From positions 32,369,239-32,433,238 of the forward strand of contig CM046864.1 in NCBI GenBank assembly GCA_025617745.1: a stretch of 64,000 nt of DNA, given 5' to 3'. The stretch is from Heliocidaris erythrogramma. Lineage: Eukaryota > Echinodermata > Echinoidea > Camarodonta > Echinometridae. The position numbers were made by a program, and so were the translations under genes. The notes under the pieces were generated by a model that had not been told where the DNA came from, ran no database searches, and saw only the letters and a program-made list of their open reading frames with translations. Positions 11,180 to 21,167 of the stretch are shown piece after piece. Numbering within the stretch: position 1 is the first letter of the stretch; each line of letters begins with the position of its first letter.

Positions 11180-11765
11180 TTAGTCTGCTTCCTCTTCATC
11201 ACTTCCAACTTCATCATCTATTAGTTCTGTTCCATTGGAGCAATGTCCAGAGCGCACCCCACATGCAGATACACATGACATACCAGCTTTCAGGCAGCTA
11301 CATTTCATGTTTTGACATTGTCTCTCCCCTTCTTCGCAGTTGCAGCAAATTCCTTTTAGAAGTTTGTCTGGGGCAATGCTACCAGACAACATCTTCGGTC
11401 TTAGCTTTCTGTTGGAATCCAGTTCCCATTCTCTTCCTTTGGGATCAAGAATAGAGGTGTCCAGATGTTTCCACACAACGACTTGAAGATGAACGCGAAA
11501 GGAATGCTGAGCTGTTGCATCGTCCGTTGGTGGGAGCCTGTAAGGATCAATTTTGCCCTTGGCTGCTTGGCTGCTTGGCTGCTTGCTTCTTGAACTTCAT
11601 ATAGCGAGACTGTTTTAGGGGAGTACCCTCACAGCCATATGTGATTTGCATTGCAGTTAATCCAGCTGATCGAATCTCGGAGTCAGTTGAAGTGTTACTT
11701 GTGAATGCAGTGATGACACTGGCAGGAAATCTGCATTTGTAGAGAGAACATTTGGTATGTCCGTG
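11180..11765 (-). pseudogene. Cys-rich repeat-encoded ORF, left-arm copy
   Basis: On the minus strand the reading enters from the palindrome centre. The segment 11476-11180 encodes a peptide starting WKHLDTSILDPKGREWELDS, with APDKLLKGICCNCEEG and then CQNMKCSCLKAGMSCVSACG towards the C terminus, ending in an acidic GSDEEEAD and a stop. The CXCX6CX3C-like Cys cluster resembles CXC-type zinc motifs found at the C terminus of proteins of unknown function encoded by repeats in many invertebrates. The upstream part (11765-11480) is in another frame, so this copy is frameshifted or the junction is a broken intron. The Harbinger-like MITE lies just after its stop. Function unknown. The right-arm copy is at 11914-12703. 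Confidence 0.55.
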
Positions 11766-11913
11766 AGATCTTTTTGTCCCCTACGCTTACTTTCTTCTGA
11801 AGGTCAGCAAGATTTTTGCATTTCTTTGATGTCTTCATGCTCTTTACCGGTGACTCATTATCAAGATCCTCATAGGCCTATCTAATGTACTAATTTATAT
11901 TTCCAAGCAGACT

Positions 11914-12703
11914 TTGATGGTCTCTGCGATATCTCTACCATATACATTGGGGATACTCTTCAAGTATGGCTGGTCGGGAAACGACACTGTGTCATGCATT
12001 CATGGACATACCAAATGTTCTCTCTACAAATGCAGATTTCCTGCCAGTGTCATCACTGCGTTCACAAGTAACACTTCAACTGACTCCGAGATTCGATCAG
12101 CTGGATTAACTGCAATGCAAATCACATATGGCTGTGAGGGTACTCCCCTAGAACAGTCTCGCTATATGAAGTTCAAGAAGCAAGCAGCCAATCAGCCAAG
12201 CAGCCAAGGGCAAAATTGATCCTGACAGGCTCCCACCAACGGACGATGCAACAGCTCAACATTCCTTTCGCGTTCATCTTCAAGTCGCTGTGTGGAAACA
12301 TCTGGACACCTCTATTCTTGATCCCAAAGGAAGAGGATGGGAACTGGATTCCAACAGAAAGCCAAGACCGAAGATGTTGTCTGGTAGTATTGCCCCAGAC
12401 CATGGGCGTTAATCGTGACGTAACTCTATTCATCATGGGGGGGACGACACAATAGCCGTCCCCCCCCCCCATGATGAATAGAGTTACGTAACGATTAACG
12501 CCCATGCCCCAGACAACCTTCTAAAAGGAATTTGCTGCAACTGCAAAGAAGGGGAGAGACAATGTCAAAACATGAAATGTAGCTGCCTGAAAGCTGGTAT
12601 GTCATGTGTATCTGCATGTGGGGTGTGCTCTGGACATTGCTCCAGTGGAACAGAACTCATAGATGATTAAGTTGGAAGTGATGAAGAGGAAGCAGACTAA
12701 GTA
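11914..12703 (+). pseudogene. Cys-rich repeat-encoded ORF, right-arm copy
   Basis: The plus strand encodes, from about 11960, GWSGNDTVSCIHGHTKCSLY. This is a degenerate form of the GCDTVS.F.GKGK phrase that recurs in uncharacterised invertebrate repeat proteins. It is followed by GLTAMQITYGCEGTPLEQSRY. After a frame change near 12190 comes RLPPTDDATAQHSFRVHLQV with WKHLD, then the Cys cluster CQNMKCSCLKAGMSCVSACG after 12560. A 106-bp hAT-like MITE (12401-12506) splits the coding region between APD and the Cys cluster, and a stop replaces a sense codon near 12667. The order GCDT - YG - LPPT..H.FR..LQV.W - Cys cluster supports one ancestral protein. Its molecular role is not known to me; association with a mobile element is inferred from the context. 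Confidence 0.6.
12401..12506. mobile_element. hAT-like MITE, 8-bp target duplication
   Basis: Starts CATGGGCGTTAATCGT and ends ACGATTAACGCCCATG, with nearly full self-complementarity and a C/G-rich loop. It is flanked by CCCCAGAC at 12393-12400 and 12507-12514. The left palindrome arm has the uninterrupted sequence (TTGTCTGGGGCAATGC at about 11367-11382), which confirms an 8-bp duplication, typical of hAT elements, as is the CAxGGGCG-type end. Confidence 0.85.
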
Positions 12704-13249
12704 TCGTTGATTTTTACTGTGTTGTCAATAGTTACTAGAAGTTATAAGCCCAGGTTGTATGCTGCGAGCAGTGTTCTTCAAATTGTTGATAATTATGCAA
12801 GGTTCTACTGCCAATCGGTAAACTCTGTTGAATAGACCTGCTCAGGCTGGATCGGCAAATGATATTTTTTACATTCTAATATTTACTCGTGCAAGAACTC
12901 AGAGCAATGTCGATCAAGGTAGACTATAGGGTGGTTGTCCCTATTTACCCATGCCGAGCTAGACTGACCAGGCCAACGTTATCTACCTAGGATTATGGAC
13001 ACAATATATTTTATACTAATAAGCTGTACCAAATGCTTGCTCAATTTAAGTTTCGTGATTAACACAGGGGTCAATGACCTTTGACCCAAAGACAAGGAAT
13101 TTCACCTCATCATCTGCTGTTGGAATAACCAATTTTTCCTGTTGTTGCCAGAACAATTAGGAATTAGCCACTTTGATTTCTCTGCTCACACTTGAAACAG
13201 TCGCATAATTTTCTTAATACCAGGTTGATATATGATAAAGCATCAATTT

Positions 13250-13770
13250 TGAACTTTGACCTTTGACCCTCTTTGACCTTAGCTTTAGAGGTCAAGACTT
13301 TAATCTACCAGTTATTACTCTAAATGATTTTCTTTCGTATTCCTGAGCATTTTGATACCGAAATCAGGTACACATATATACCATATTTCTTTCCTGAAAT
13401 ACCGTTTTTAGTGATTTTGTGAAAAAGGTCATTGACCTTTGACCTCAATTTTGGAGGTCAAGATTTGATTTGTATAGTCAGTAATTGCTCTACATCATTT
13501 TTTTTTCCTAGTTCTAAGCATTTTGACACCAGAATCATGCATATACCACTTTGCTTTCCCGAAATACCATTTTTAGTGATTTTGAAACAGGTCATTGACC
13601 TTTGACCTCAATTTTGGAGGTCAAGATTTGATTTTTATAGTCAGTAATTACTCTACATCATTTTCTTTCCTAGTTCTAAGCATTTTGACACCAGAATCAT
13701 GCAGATACCATGTTCCTTTCTTGAAATACCAATTTTAGTGATTTTGAAAAAGGTCATTGACCTTTGACCT
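13250..13770 (-). repeat. ~165-bp tandem repeat with AGGTCA motifs, right arm
   Basis: Reverse complement of the block at 9865-10400; TCATTGACCTTTGACCT recurs at about 13429, 13591 and 13753. It has small indels relative to the left block, such as GAAACAGG at about 13583. Confidence 0.8.
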
Positions 13771-13882
13771 TGAATAAAAAAAGTTTCCCAACCTCTATCA
13801 CTCCTTCCTTTTTTTTGGTAGTTGTCCAAACCCATACCTACCCAAATCAGTTGAAATTAGCTTCTTTTAAATTTTTTCACAG

Positions 13883-14330
13883 ATGAACCCTAATTTCGGG
13901 ATACTATAATGATACTTCGTTACTATGTCCCCAGGAAAGAAACATCCATAAATTTGAATCACTGAGTAAACAGGTCTATTGGCCCATGAGCAACTTTTCG
14001 CAAATGACCTTTCCCTTTTTCATTAGGATAGGCATCTTTTCAAAGAAAGATAATACGTAAGCTTGCCCGACATAGCAACCTAAAGAATTCAAACTCTATG
14101 AAAGAAAGACATCGTAGACCAGGTGACTAGAATAGCACGTCAATGAACACTTGGGAAAGCGCATTGTTTGCAAGTTGGCTATCATTTGGCAGACTGTCAA
14201 ATACCAACCATCAATGAACACTTTGTTGCTTTTCAGTGGATTTAATGAAAAGTATAATTTTAAACGAACATGCCAGTTTATGTTAAATGACCTCATGCGC
14301 AAATCCTAATTACGAAATCGCTTATTAAAT
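13883..14330. other. Unassigned sequence between palindrome and B-related end
   Basis: No gene or repeat boundary supported. A 68-codon minus-strand frame (14096-14302) shows no recognisable motif. Confidence 0.4.
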
Positions 14331-14349
14331 CACGGGACGTTGGTCAGCA

Positions 14350-14519
14350 CTTGAAGTGTAAAACAAGCGTCCTAACATTCAGCACTTACTTTTAGCACTC
14401 AATTTTCTGCACCTTATCATCTCCCAGACGCAAATGGCACGTGAGGTGTTAGAAATAGCACGTCAAGTGCAAACTCCCAATTAGCACTCGTGTTTCAGCA
14501 CTTCAGTTTTTACAGTGTA
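14350..14519. mobile_element. Partial element related to family B (right end)
   Basis: Ends AGCACTTCAGTTTTTACAGTG followed by TA, the family B terminus. The subterminal zone is rich in AGCACT/AGTGCT, but its sequence differs from B1. The other end is not found nearby, so it may be the remote right end of the block that starts at 9317 or an independent relic. Confidence 0.55.
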
Positions 14520-14689
14520 GGATGGAGTTTTTGTATTATAAGCCCAGGATACTTTCTTGTATGTATTTACTACACTGTGATCATCACAGATTGTACAGTA
14601 GGAGAGTGGGATTATAATGTACATTCCAAGTTATAAATGTTTTGGGAGAGTAGAAATAAAATATTATATGCATGTATATATTTCACTTA

Positions 14690-14992
14690 TTACACAGGGT
14701 TCCCCCCCCCCCCTCCCTTTAATTCTAATATATGTTTAGAAGATATAAAAAGTTTCTTCTTTTTTTTTGAAGGGGGGATATTAGATATGAGATCATCGCT
14801 TGCAAGGGGGGCACGGACCCGGGCTGGAGCAGGCTGATCCTGAGGGATGGCACTCTCTTCCCTTTCTTCCCAATCACCGTCGTCTGATTTGGTCTCCGAC
14901 TCGGAACTTATGTCCATCAAAGTCTCCATTTTCGCTGACATTGTCGGCAACATAGATACCATGGTATAGTTGTCGTGCTTCATCTCCGTCAT
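14690..14992 (-). CDS. Exon-like ORF, unknown product
   Basis: A minus-strand frame beginning ATG at 14992 gives MTEMKHDNYTMVSM and then an acidic stretch containing DISSESETKSDDGDWEEREE and IPQDQPAPARVRAPL. Composition is unlike the surrounding AT-rich repeats, and the region just upstream (15000-15150) is locally GC-richer, with a TGACGTC CRE-like site, TATAATA and a CGCGCGCG run. It could be a first coding exon of a host gene whose later exons lie to the left, or a captured fragment. The last ~25 codons run into A/T and C homopolymers and are probably not coding. No family recognised. Confidence 0.3.
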   Translation of the reverse strand: MTEMKHDNYTMVSMLPTMSAKMETLMDISSESETKSDDGDWEEREESAIPQDQPAPARVRAPLASDDLISNIPPSKKKKKLFISSKHILELKGGGGGNPV

Positions 14993-15349
14993 ATACCTCT
15001 CGCGGTTATTTTCTGGTCATGGTTGGAGCATTCGAATTCGATATCAATTAGCGAAAAGTAGAAGGCTGGCTGTATAATATGACGTCTGCTGGGCCCAGCG
15101 AAGTGTAATTCATTCTGGGATATGTTTTCCGCGCGCGCGAGTCAAGAAAGTTATCGTACTACATTATGCCTCCGTGATCTGACTTTCTACCAAGAAATCT
15201 TGTTTTCGCACTAAATTCAAATGTAACCCCATATAAAACTGACTCGAAATCGTAAGTTTATAAAACAATGAAGCTTTTCATGTATTTAGAAAACTGCAAT
15301 ATTTTGGCAATAATTTGATATTTGATGTTAAATGTGATGATACAATTAA

Positions 15350-15455
15350 ACACACATTACTCCACACTCTTGAAATCGGATATTTAAATTTGCACTATAG
15401 AGGCACTATGCCACCGATTATTGATTGAAAATAGGTTATGTCATTCAGGCGCGGA
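15350..15455. repeat. Detached unit of the ~190-bp array found at 18420-19110
   Basis: ACTCCACACTCTTGAAATC followed by AGGCACTATGCCACCGATTATTGATTGAAAATAGGTTATGTCATT matches in pieces the units near 18430-18520 and 18815-18905. The polypurine array starts right after it. Confidence 0.6.
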
Positions 15456-15709
15456 TCCAGGGGGGGGGAAGCGGGCCCGGCCCCCCCCCCCCCCGGCCAA
15501 AAAAAAAGGGAAAGAGAGAAAGAGAGAAGAGAAAAAAGGAAAAGAAGAAGAAAATTTGAAAAGGGGAAGAAAGAGGCCGGGGGCCGAAAGGGCCTTGCCT
15601 CCCCCGCGCCCAAAAAGAGTGAAGGAAGGGGGAAGAGAAAAAAGAAGGCAAAAACGTGGAAAGAGTCCGGGGCGGAAAGGGCCTTACCTCCCAGGGTGTA
15701 GTGTTACCT

Positions 15710-15743
<34 letters not shown>

Positions 15744-16760
15744 ATAAAAAGAGAGAGAGCAGGAAGGAAAGTAGAAAGAAGAAAAAATGAAGGAAGGAGA
15801 GAAGGAAAAGAAGAGAAAGGGAGGGAGGAGAGAAAAGTGAAAAAGGAAGAACAAATTAAAAGAGGAAGAAGCGCGGAGGCCGGGGGCCGAAAGGACCTTG
15901 CCTCTCCGTTCTCCCTTCCCCTCCCCCTCCCCGGCCAAAAAGAGGGAAGGAAGGGGTGAAAAAAAGAAGGCAAAAAAGTGGAAGGATTGAGTCCGGGGCC
16001 GAAAGAGCCTTACCTCCCAAGGTGTAGTGTTGCCTGTTGCCTCCCCCCCCCCCCCCCTCCCCCCTCCCCCGCACAAAAAGAGAGAAAGAGAGCAGGGAGG
16101 AAACTAGAAAGAAGAAAAAAGAGGGAAAGAGAGAAGGAAAAGAAGAGAAAGTGAGGGAGGAGGGAAAAGTGAAAAAGGAAGAAAAAATTAAAAGAGGAAA
16201 AAGCACGGAGACCGGGGGCCGAAAGGACCTTGCCTCTCCGTTCTCCCTTCCCCTCCCCCTCCCCGGCCAAAAAGAGGGAAGGAAGGGGAAGGGAAAGATG
16301 AGAGAATGGGAAAAGAAAAAAAATGAAATGAAAGAGGATGAAAAAGGGGGAGAGTCCAGGGACCGAAAGGGCCTTGCCTCCCAGACCCCACACAAAGAGA
16401 GAGAGAGGAAGAGAGCTAGCAGGAAGGAAATTAGAAAGAACAAAGAGAGAAAGAGAGAAAGAAAAGAAGGGAAAGGGGGAGAGGAGAGAAAAGGAAAAAA
16501 ATAGGAAGACAAAATGAAAATGGGAAGAAGGATTCCGGGCGCCGAAAGAGCCTTCCACGGTTCCACCCCCCCCCCCCCCCTCCATATAACAAGGGAGAAG
16601 GAAGGAAAAGGATAGATGAGAGAAAGGGGGAAAAAGAGGGAGAAGAAAAAGGGGGAAGGGGGAAGGAGGCCGGAGGCCGGAGGCCGAAAGGGCCTTCCTC
16701 CCACGTTGTCTCATCTCCCCATCTCCCCATCTCCAAGAAAAAAACAGAGCAGGGTGAAAG
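15455..16760. repeat. Polypurine tandem array with GCCGAAAGGGCCTT box
   Basis: Eight copies of a box like GCCGAAAGGGCCTTGCCTCCC (about 15583, 15673, 15887, 16000, 16218, 16362, 16540 and 16683) are separated by long A/G-only stretches on the plus strand and C-runs, including 32 consecutive C at 15712-15743. A higher-order period of about 330 bp is visible (15887 versus 16218). The array begins with GCGGATCCAGGGGG. Long minus-strand F/S/P-rich frames of up to 286 codons across it are a result of strand asymmetry. Confidence 0.85.
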
Positions 16761-17099
16761 GGAAAGAAAAAAGAAGATATAAAGGGAAGGAAAACGCGGA
16801 GGAATAAGAAAAGAAAAGAACAGAAGGGATGTAAGTTTCCTGGAAATGAAAAAAAAAAGCTTACTCTCAATAAAGTAATTTAAATGCTTATCAAAGGCAT
16901 TACCATTCTGAATATCTATATGTTAAAATTTAAGAATAACAATTTCATCTCATTTGATAACAGATGGGTGAACATAATTTTGCTGTAAACTAGTTTTGCT
17001 ATATGAACTGTATAATTAAAATGGTTTGTTTGTTAATTTTATTATGTGCAGTATTTTGTTGTAATTAATGTGTTTATAAAGTATTGCAAAGTCAAAAGC

Positions 17100-17410
17100 A
17101 ATATTTAAAAATTAAAAAGATATTTCTATAAGGGGAAAAAATCGGGCCTTTTCCCCACCCCCTCCCACCAAAACGATAGAGAGAGAGAGAGAGAGAGACG
17201 GGAAAGGGATCGAAAGAAAAGAGAGAGAAGGAAATAAAATATAGAGAAGGAAAGAAAAGGGGAGAAGAATGGAAGGTCGGGTTTTCCCTCGAACAAGAGA
17301 GAGAGAGAGAAAGGAAAGGGAAATGAAAAAAAAAGAAAGAAAGAAAAGGAGTCTGAGAGAAAAGTGATAAAACAGAGGAAGAACAAAAAAAGGGGGGACA
17401 GGGGTGCAAT
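17100..17410. repeat. Second polypurine block related to the 15.5-16.7 kb array
   Basis: TCGGGCCTTTTCCCC at 17142 resembles the box of the main array. It is followed by a GA microsatellite (about 17178-17199) and about 200 bp of nearly pure A/G. Confidence 0.65.
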
Positions 17411-18090
17411 CGAATGTTTATCGTATCGAACATTGGTTTGGATTTGCAACTTTTTTCACATCTTTTATTTCTGTAGGATGTTTTGAAATATTGAATTGGT
17501 TTTTTTACAGACGTGTATCAATCAGATATGATTATTTACGTCTGGTACCGACCTTTAATATCACCATCTAAAAGACGTGACTCAGACTCGATCTAGGGTT
17601 CTCTGAGTCTGCCTCAGTTTATAACTCCCACTTTTGGCTGGATTACAAGGCCTATTGCTTTTGCTGTGTATCTTTTATCATTCTTGTCCTATGTATATAA
17701 TGATCATGCTTTAGCATGTAAGTGTATCATTATAATTACACTTATTGTTTTATTACATCTTGTGTAATAGTATGCATACCAGCTTGTGGAACTTTTTCGT
17801 ACTTTTACTGTATGAAAGAAAGCGTTTGGAACTTATAGTGCACATGATGCAATTTCAGGTGCGATTTCCTTAATAGATATCATGCATATAGAGCATATCA
17901 ATAAAGTCTATTTTTTTAATCATACCATTACCGTGTCCGATATTGTCTTTATTATCTCGTGCGACAATTAATGACTGGTTTGCACAAACAATATTTGTGC
18001 TGTTCCTTTTGAAATTTGATTTACAGTTTATGCCATTTCAGTCTTTTCAGATACAAAACTGTTTGATATCTTCGCCGACTGTCGCCGAGG
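17411..18090. other. Unassigned AT-rich sequence
   Basis: No supported gene or repeat boundary. Confidence 0.4.
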
Positions 18091-18314
18091 AGCAGTGGCG
18101 GATCTACGTGGGGGGTTAGGGGGTTTAACCCCCCCCCCCCCTTGGGCTGCCAAGTAAAAATTTAATGTGCATAGAAAAACGCCATCATAATATGTCCAGA
18201 CCCACACGTTATCATGAACTGCATTTTATGGTCTCCATTGCGTTAGTAGATGCCAGGAAAACATCACTTACGGGGGTTTAAAATAGCCAAAAAATCGGCT
18301 CCGCGTCTGAGGTC
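18091..18314. mobile_element. Possible small hAT-like element (CAGTGGCGGATC start)
   Basis: Begins CAGTGGCGGATCTACG followed by G- and C-runs, a beginning seen on many non-autonomous hAT-like elements. The candidate right end CGGCTCCGCGTCTG matches it only partly, and no 8-bp duplication is seen, so the right boundary is uncertain. Confidence 0.3.
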
Positions 18315-18419
18315 ATTAACATCAACCCGATATGAATTTAGGTTTAATTAAGGTACTTTTATTTCAATTTTCACCAAAAAAAAATATGGAAGGTGGTAAA
18401 TCTTAGATGTATTTTTACA

Positions 18420-19110
18420 TAACAAGTACACATTACTCCATACTTTTGAAATCAGTTATCGAAAGAAACACTATGAAGGCACTCTGTGACCAAGTATTGA
18501 TTAAAAATAGGTTAGGTCATTGGTATTAGCCTAAGAAGAATTAATGTTAAAGTTATTGTCTTTTTCTTGAAAATTTTCAAAAAATGCGAAAATTGGCATA
18601 CTGCAAGGATACTTTGACATAAATGAAAAAATATACTCCAAAATTTTTATTCAGATATTGAACATAGCGTTATGACGGCCCAATATGCCCACGTATGATT
18701 TGAAAATACATTGGGTCACGTATTATTTTGTTTGTCAACGTTAGCATTGAAAAACACTTTTTAAAGAAATTTGTCAGAAGTTAAAGAAATTTGTCAGTCA
18801 TGTGCATAAAAAGTGTAAGATACTCCACACTTTTGAAATCATAAATCAAAAGTGGACACATGAAGACACTTCCTGACCAAATATTAGCTCATAAAAAGTT
18901 GGGCCATTTTTGTTATACTCTGTTGAATTTACCGTAAAAATGCATTTTTCCAATTTTTCTCAAAAATCGAAAAAATTAGAACTCTCCAAGTAAAAGTATC
19001 ACCATTTAGTCTAATCATTCATTATCAAATTTTATATCAGGAGCACCAACAAGCTTAAGATAGTTTGTGGCTAAAATTTGAAAGAGATCGGGTCATTTTA
19101 CCTAGGTGTA
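18420..19110. repeat. Diverged ~190-bp tandem array
   Basis: Four degenerate units share the order ACTCCA(C/T)ACTTTTGAAATC, then a GAAGGCACT-like block, then ATTGATTAAAAATAGGTTAGGTCATT and a run ending in CGAAAATTGG (about 18430, 18640, 18820 and 19015). A detached unit lies at 15350. Confidence 0.65.
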
Positions 19111-19796
19111 ACATTTACGTAAATTTGGGCGTTTTTCGTAAATTAAAAGTGTAAAAATAGGCTACAGAGGGCGCATTTTGGGGTGGGGTGGTAAAATCAC
19201 AAATAGGAATGGTGGAACGGTTTCGTAGCTATTTTTGAAAATGATTCAAAGGACTTGATCAAACTTTAAAATATGAGTCCAATTTGCCGACCCCCATCTT
19301 CCGACCCCTGCCTGATTCTCTCAGACAGTAGCTCTTAAATTCTTTTATAGCTTCAATGTATTTTACTTCCCATTATTCAAACGTAATCTCAAATTCCTGA
19401 GATACATGTAGTTGTAAAAGTCCTGAGTAGGTATCAACAGGTATGGGATTGTGCTCCAAATTGATTTCTTTAATGGCATGCATGCCACAGAGTTTGCTTG
19501 CATCCAGATCTGCAAAGAAATGGATGAAGCAAAATAGATGTTCTTATTTATCAACATTTGTTTGAAATTCATGTACTGTATTTATTCTTTCATTGATATA
19601 CATGTAGCAGTGAGTCGAATCGCGTTATCAGTAATGAAGTACGCATGCGCGAAATGCTAAAACCGCAGAGTGTGAGACATGAATCGCAGATCCCGTGGTA
19701 ACGAGCGTTGGCCTGCAATATCGCTTTCCATCGCCTCGCATCGCATTGCAAGTCATCGCTTGAAAAATCGCACAGTGTGAGGCGGCCTTAAGGGTA
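19111..19796. other. Unassigned sequence with possible DNA-element end near 19790
   Basis: No gene supported. Between 19660 and 19790 two phrases CGCAGAGTGTGAG and CGCACAGTGTGAGGCGGCC occur, with repeated GCATCGC motifs; the latter looks like the end of a short non-autonomous element. Confidence 0.35.
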
Positions 19797-20345
19797 ATTA
19801 TTCACAAGGACCGCCATTCATAATGAGTCATAAGGATCGCTATTCATAATACGAAAAGATGGTAGCTATTCATAAAGGTCGCTATTCATAAAGGTCAGTT
19901 TTCATAGGGGTCTCTATTCATAATCGAAGAAAAGGGTCGCTATTCATAATCGAAGAAAAGAGGGTCGCTATTCATAATCGGAGAAGAGGGTCGCTATTCA
20001 TAATCGAAGAAGAGGGTCGCTATTCATAATCCGAGAAGAGTGTCACTATTCATAATCGAAGAAGACGGTCGCTATTCATAATACGGAAAGAGGGTCGCTA
20101 TTCATAATACCAAATCAGGGTCTTTAATCAAGAGGGTCCCTATTCATAATACGAATAGAGGGTCGCTATTCATAATCGAAGAAGAGGGTAGCTATTCATA
20201 ATCAGAGAAGAGGGTCGTTATTCATAATCGGCGAAGAAGGTCGCTATTCATAATTGGAGAAGAGGGTTGCTATTCATAATCGAAGAAGAGGGTCACTATT
20301 CATAATCGGAGAAGAGGGTCGCCATTCATATCAAAGAGGAGGGTC
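19797..20345 (+). repeat. TR2 array 1: 26-bp satellite (GGTCGCTATTCATAATCGAAGAAGAG)
   Basis: About 20 copies of a 25-27-bp unit with consensus GGGTCGCTATTCATAAT plus CGAAGAAGA or CGGAGAAGA. Units are more diverged at the left edge. The same unit in reverse orientation forms arrays at 30275-30715 and 35041-36415. Confidence 0.95.
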
Positions 20346-21165
20346 GTCATTTAAATCAAATGAGAAATGGAATGGATGAAGGACACCCAAACGGTACTGT
20401 ATTTATGAAAGCCTTAGAATGCATTTCTGGCTTTTGTCAAATATATCCCTATTTTTTAAAAAAGTGAACCTTATTTATCAATGCTCCCACACTTTGAAAA
20501 GCGCTTTGCCAATGCCTTAATAATAAGAAAACGATGTCTAATCCATACATCTACCTGGGAGGAGAGGACCCTCTCCCCTTCACACATCCACATGCACACA
20601 CACACACACGAATCCAGATCCTCCCGTTTCTCAACTCCTGTGGAGACTCTAATCCTAATAGCCATTATCTCAAGTTCCAATTCTCGATTGGGATTGTCGG
20701 AGGGATTAGTTGTAGGGGGTGGTTGTCCAGATACGGGCTTAATAATTGCCGCGAGAAATGTGGTTTTTTTTTGGGGGGGTGGGATATCAAGCCCTCGTAG
20801 CAATATTTTCATAATACCTGATTTTAGTAACGTACAATGTATTGGCATATATTGTTCTTACGGTGTGCCCCTGGTTATGGCCATAGACGTGGGAATGAAG
20901 TATGCCCTCCCACGGTTGGGACTTTCAAATTTCCCTGAGTTAAAATCACCTTTCAGAGCATTTGAGTGCCTTTGGTTTCATTGCAAGTACTAACTTGCTT
21001 AATTTCATTATTTTCTTTGAAATCTTTATTTCGGTCTTCCTAATCATAATCTTAACAAAAATTATGACCATGTTGATCGATCATGATCATATGAATAATA
21101 ATCATCATGGTCAACTCCCCACTTGAAAAAATAAAAGTGCAGGGGATACATGTATATGTTGTATC
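20346..21165. other. Unassigned sequence with short CA repeat
   Basis: A CA microsatellite at about 20596-20609. A 170-codon plus-strand frame (20481-20993) has no recognisable domain and crosses homopolymers, so it is not called. Confidence 0.4.
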
Positions 21166-21167
21166 CG

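Larger units (their letters stand above)
9750..13882. repeat. Giant imperfect palindrome (~1.9-2.0 kb arms)
   Basis: The left arm (about 9750-11770) is the reverse complement of the right arm (about 11993-13882), with a spacer of about 220 bp. Outer ends are AATCTGTGAAAAAATTT (left) and AAATTTTTTCACAGAT (right). Arms differ by scattered substitutions and by two insertions: 11004-11179 only in the left arm, 12401-12506 only in the right. Each arm carries one copy of a Cys-rich ORF and a block of ~165-bp repeats with AGGTCA motifs. The structure could be a very long fold-back element or an inverted duplication of one element. I could not identify a target duplication outside it. Confidence 0.85.

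Noticed and set aside
12173-12505. 110-codon minus-strand ORF
   Set aside because: Antisense to the Cys-rich ORF and through the hAT-like MITE; a shadow frame.
15684-16870. Minus-strand ORFs of up to 286 codons
   Set aside because: They are composed almost only of F, S, P, L and G from purine/pyrimidine asymmetry, several frames are open at once, and no domain is present.
18091-18314. Firm hAT element call
   Set aside because: Right terminal repeat is only partly matched and no 8-bp target duplication is seen.
19797-20345. CRISPR-like array (regular 26-bp repeats)
   Set aside because: Units are head-to-tail without unique spacers and the DNA is eukaryotic; this is a satellite.
20481-20993. 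170-codon plus-strand ORF
   Set aside because: No recognisable motif; it overlaps an open frame on the opposite strand and crosses a CA repeat and a G-run.
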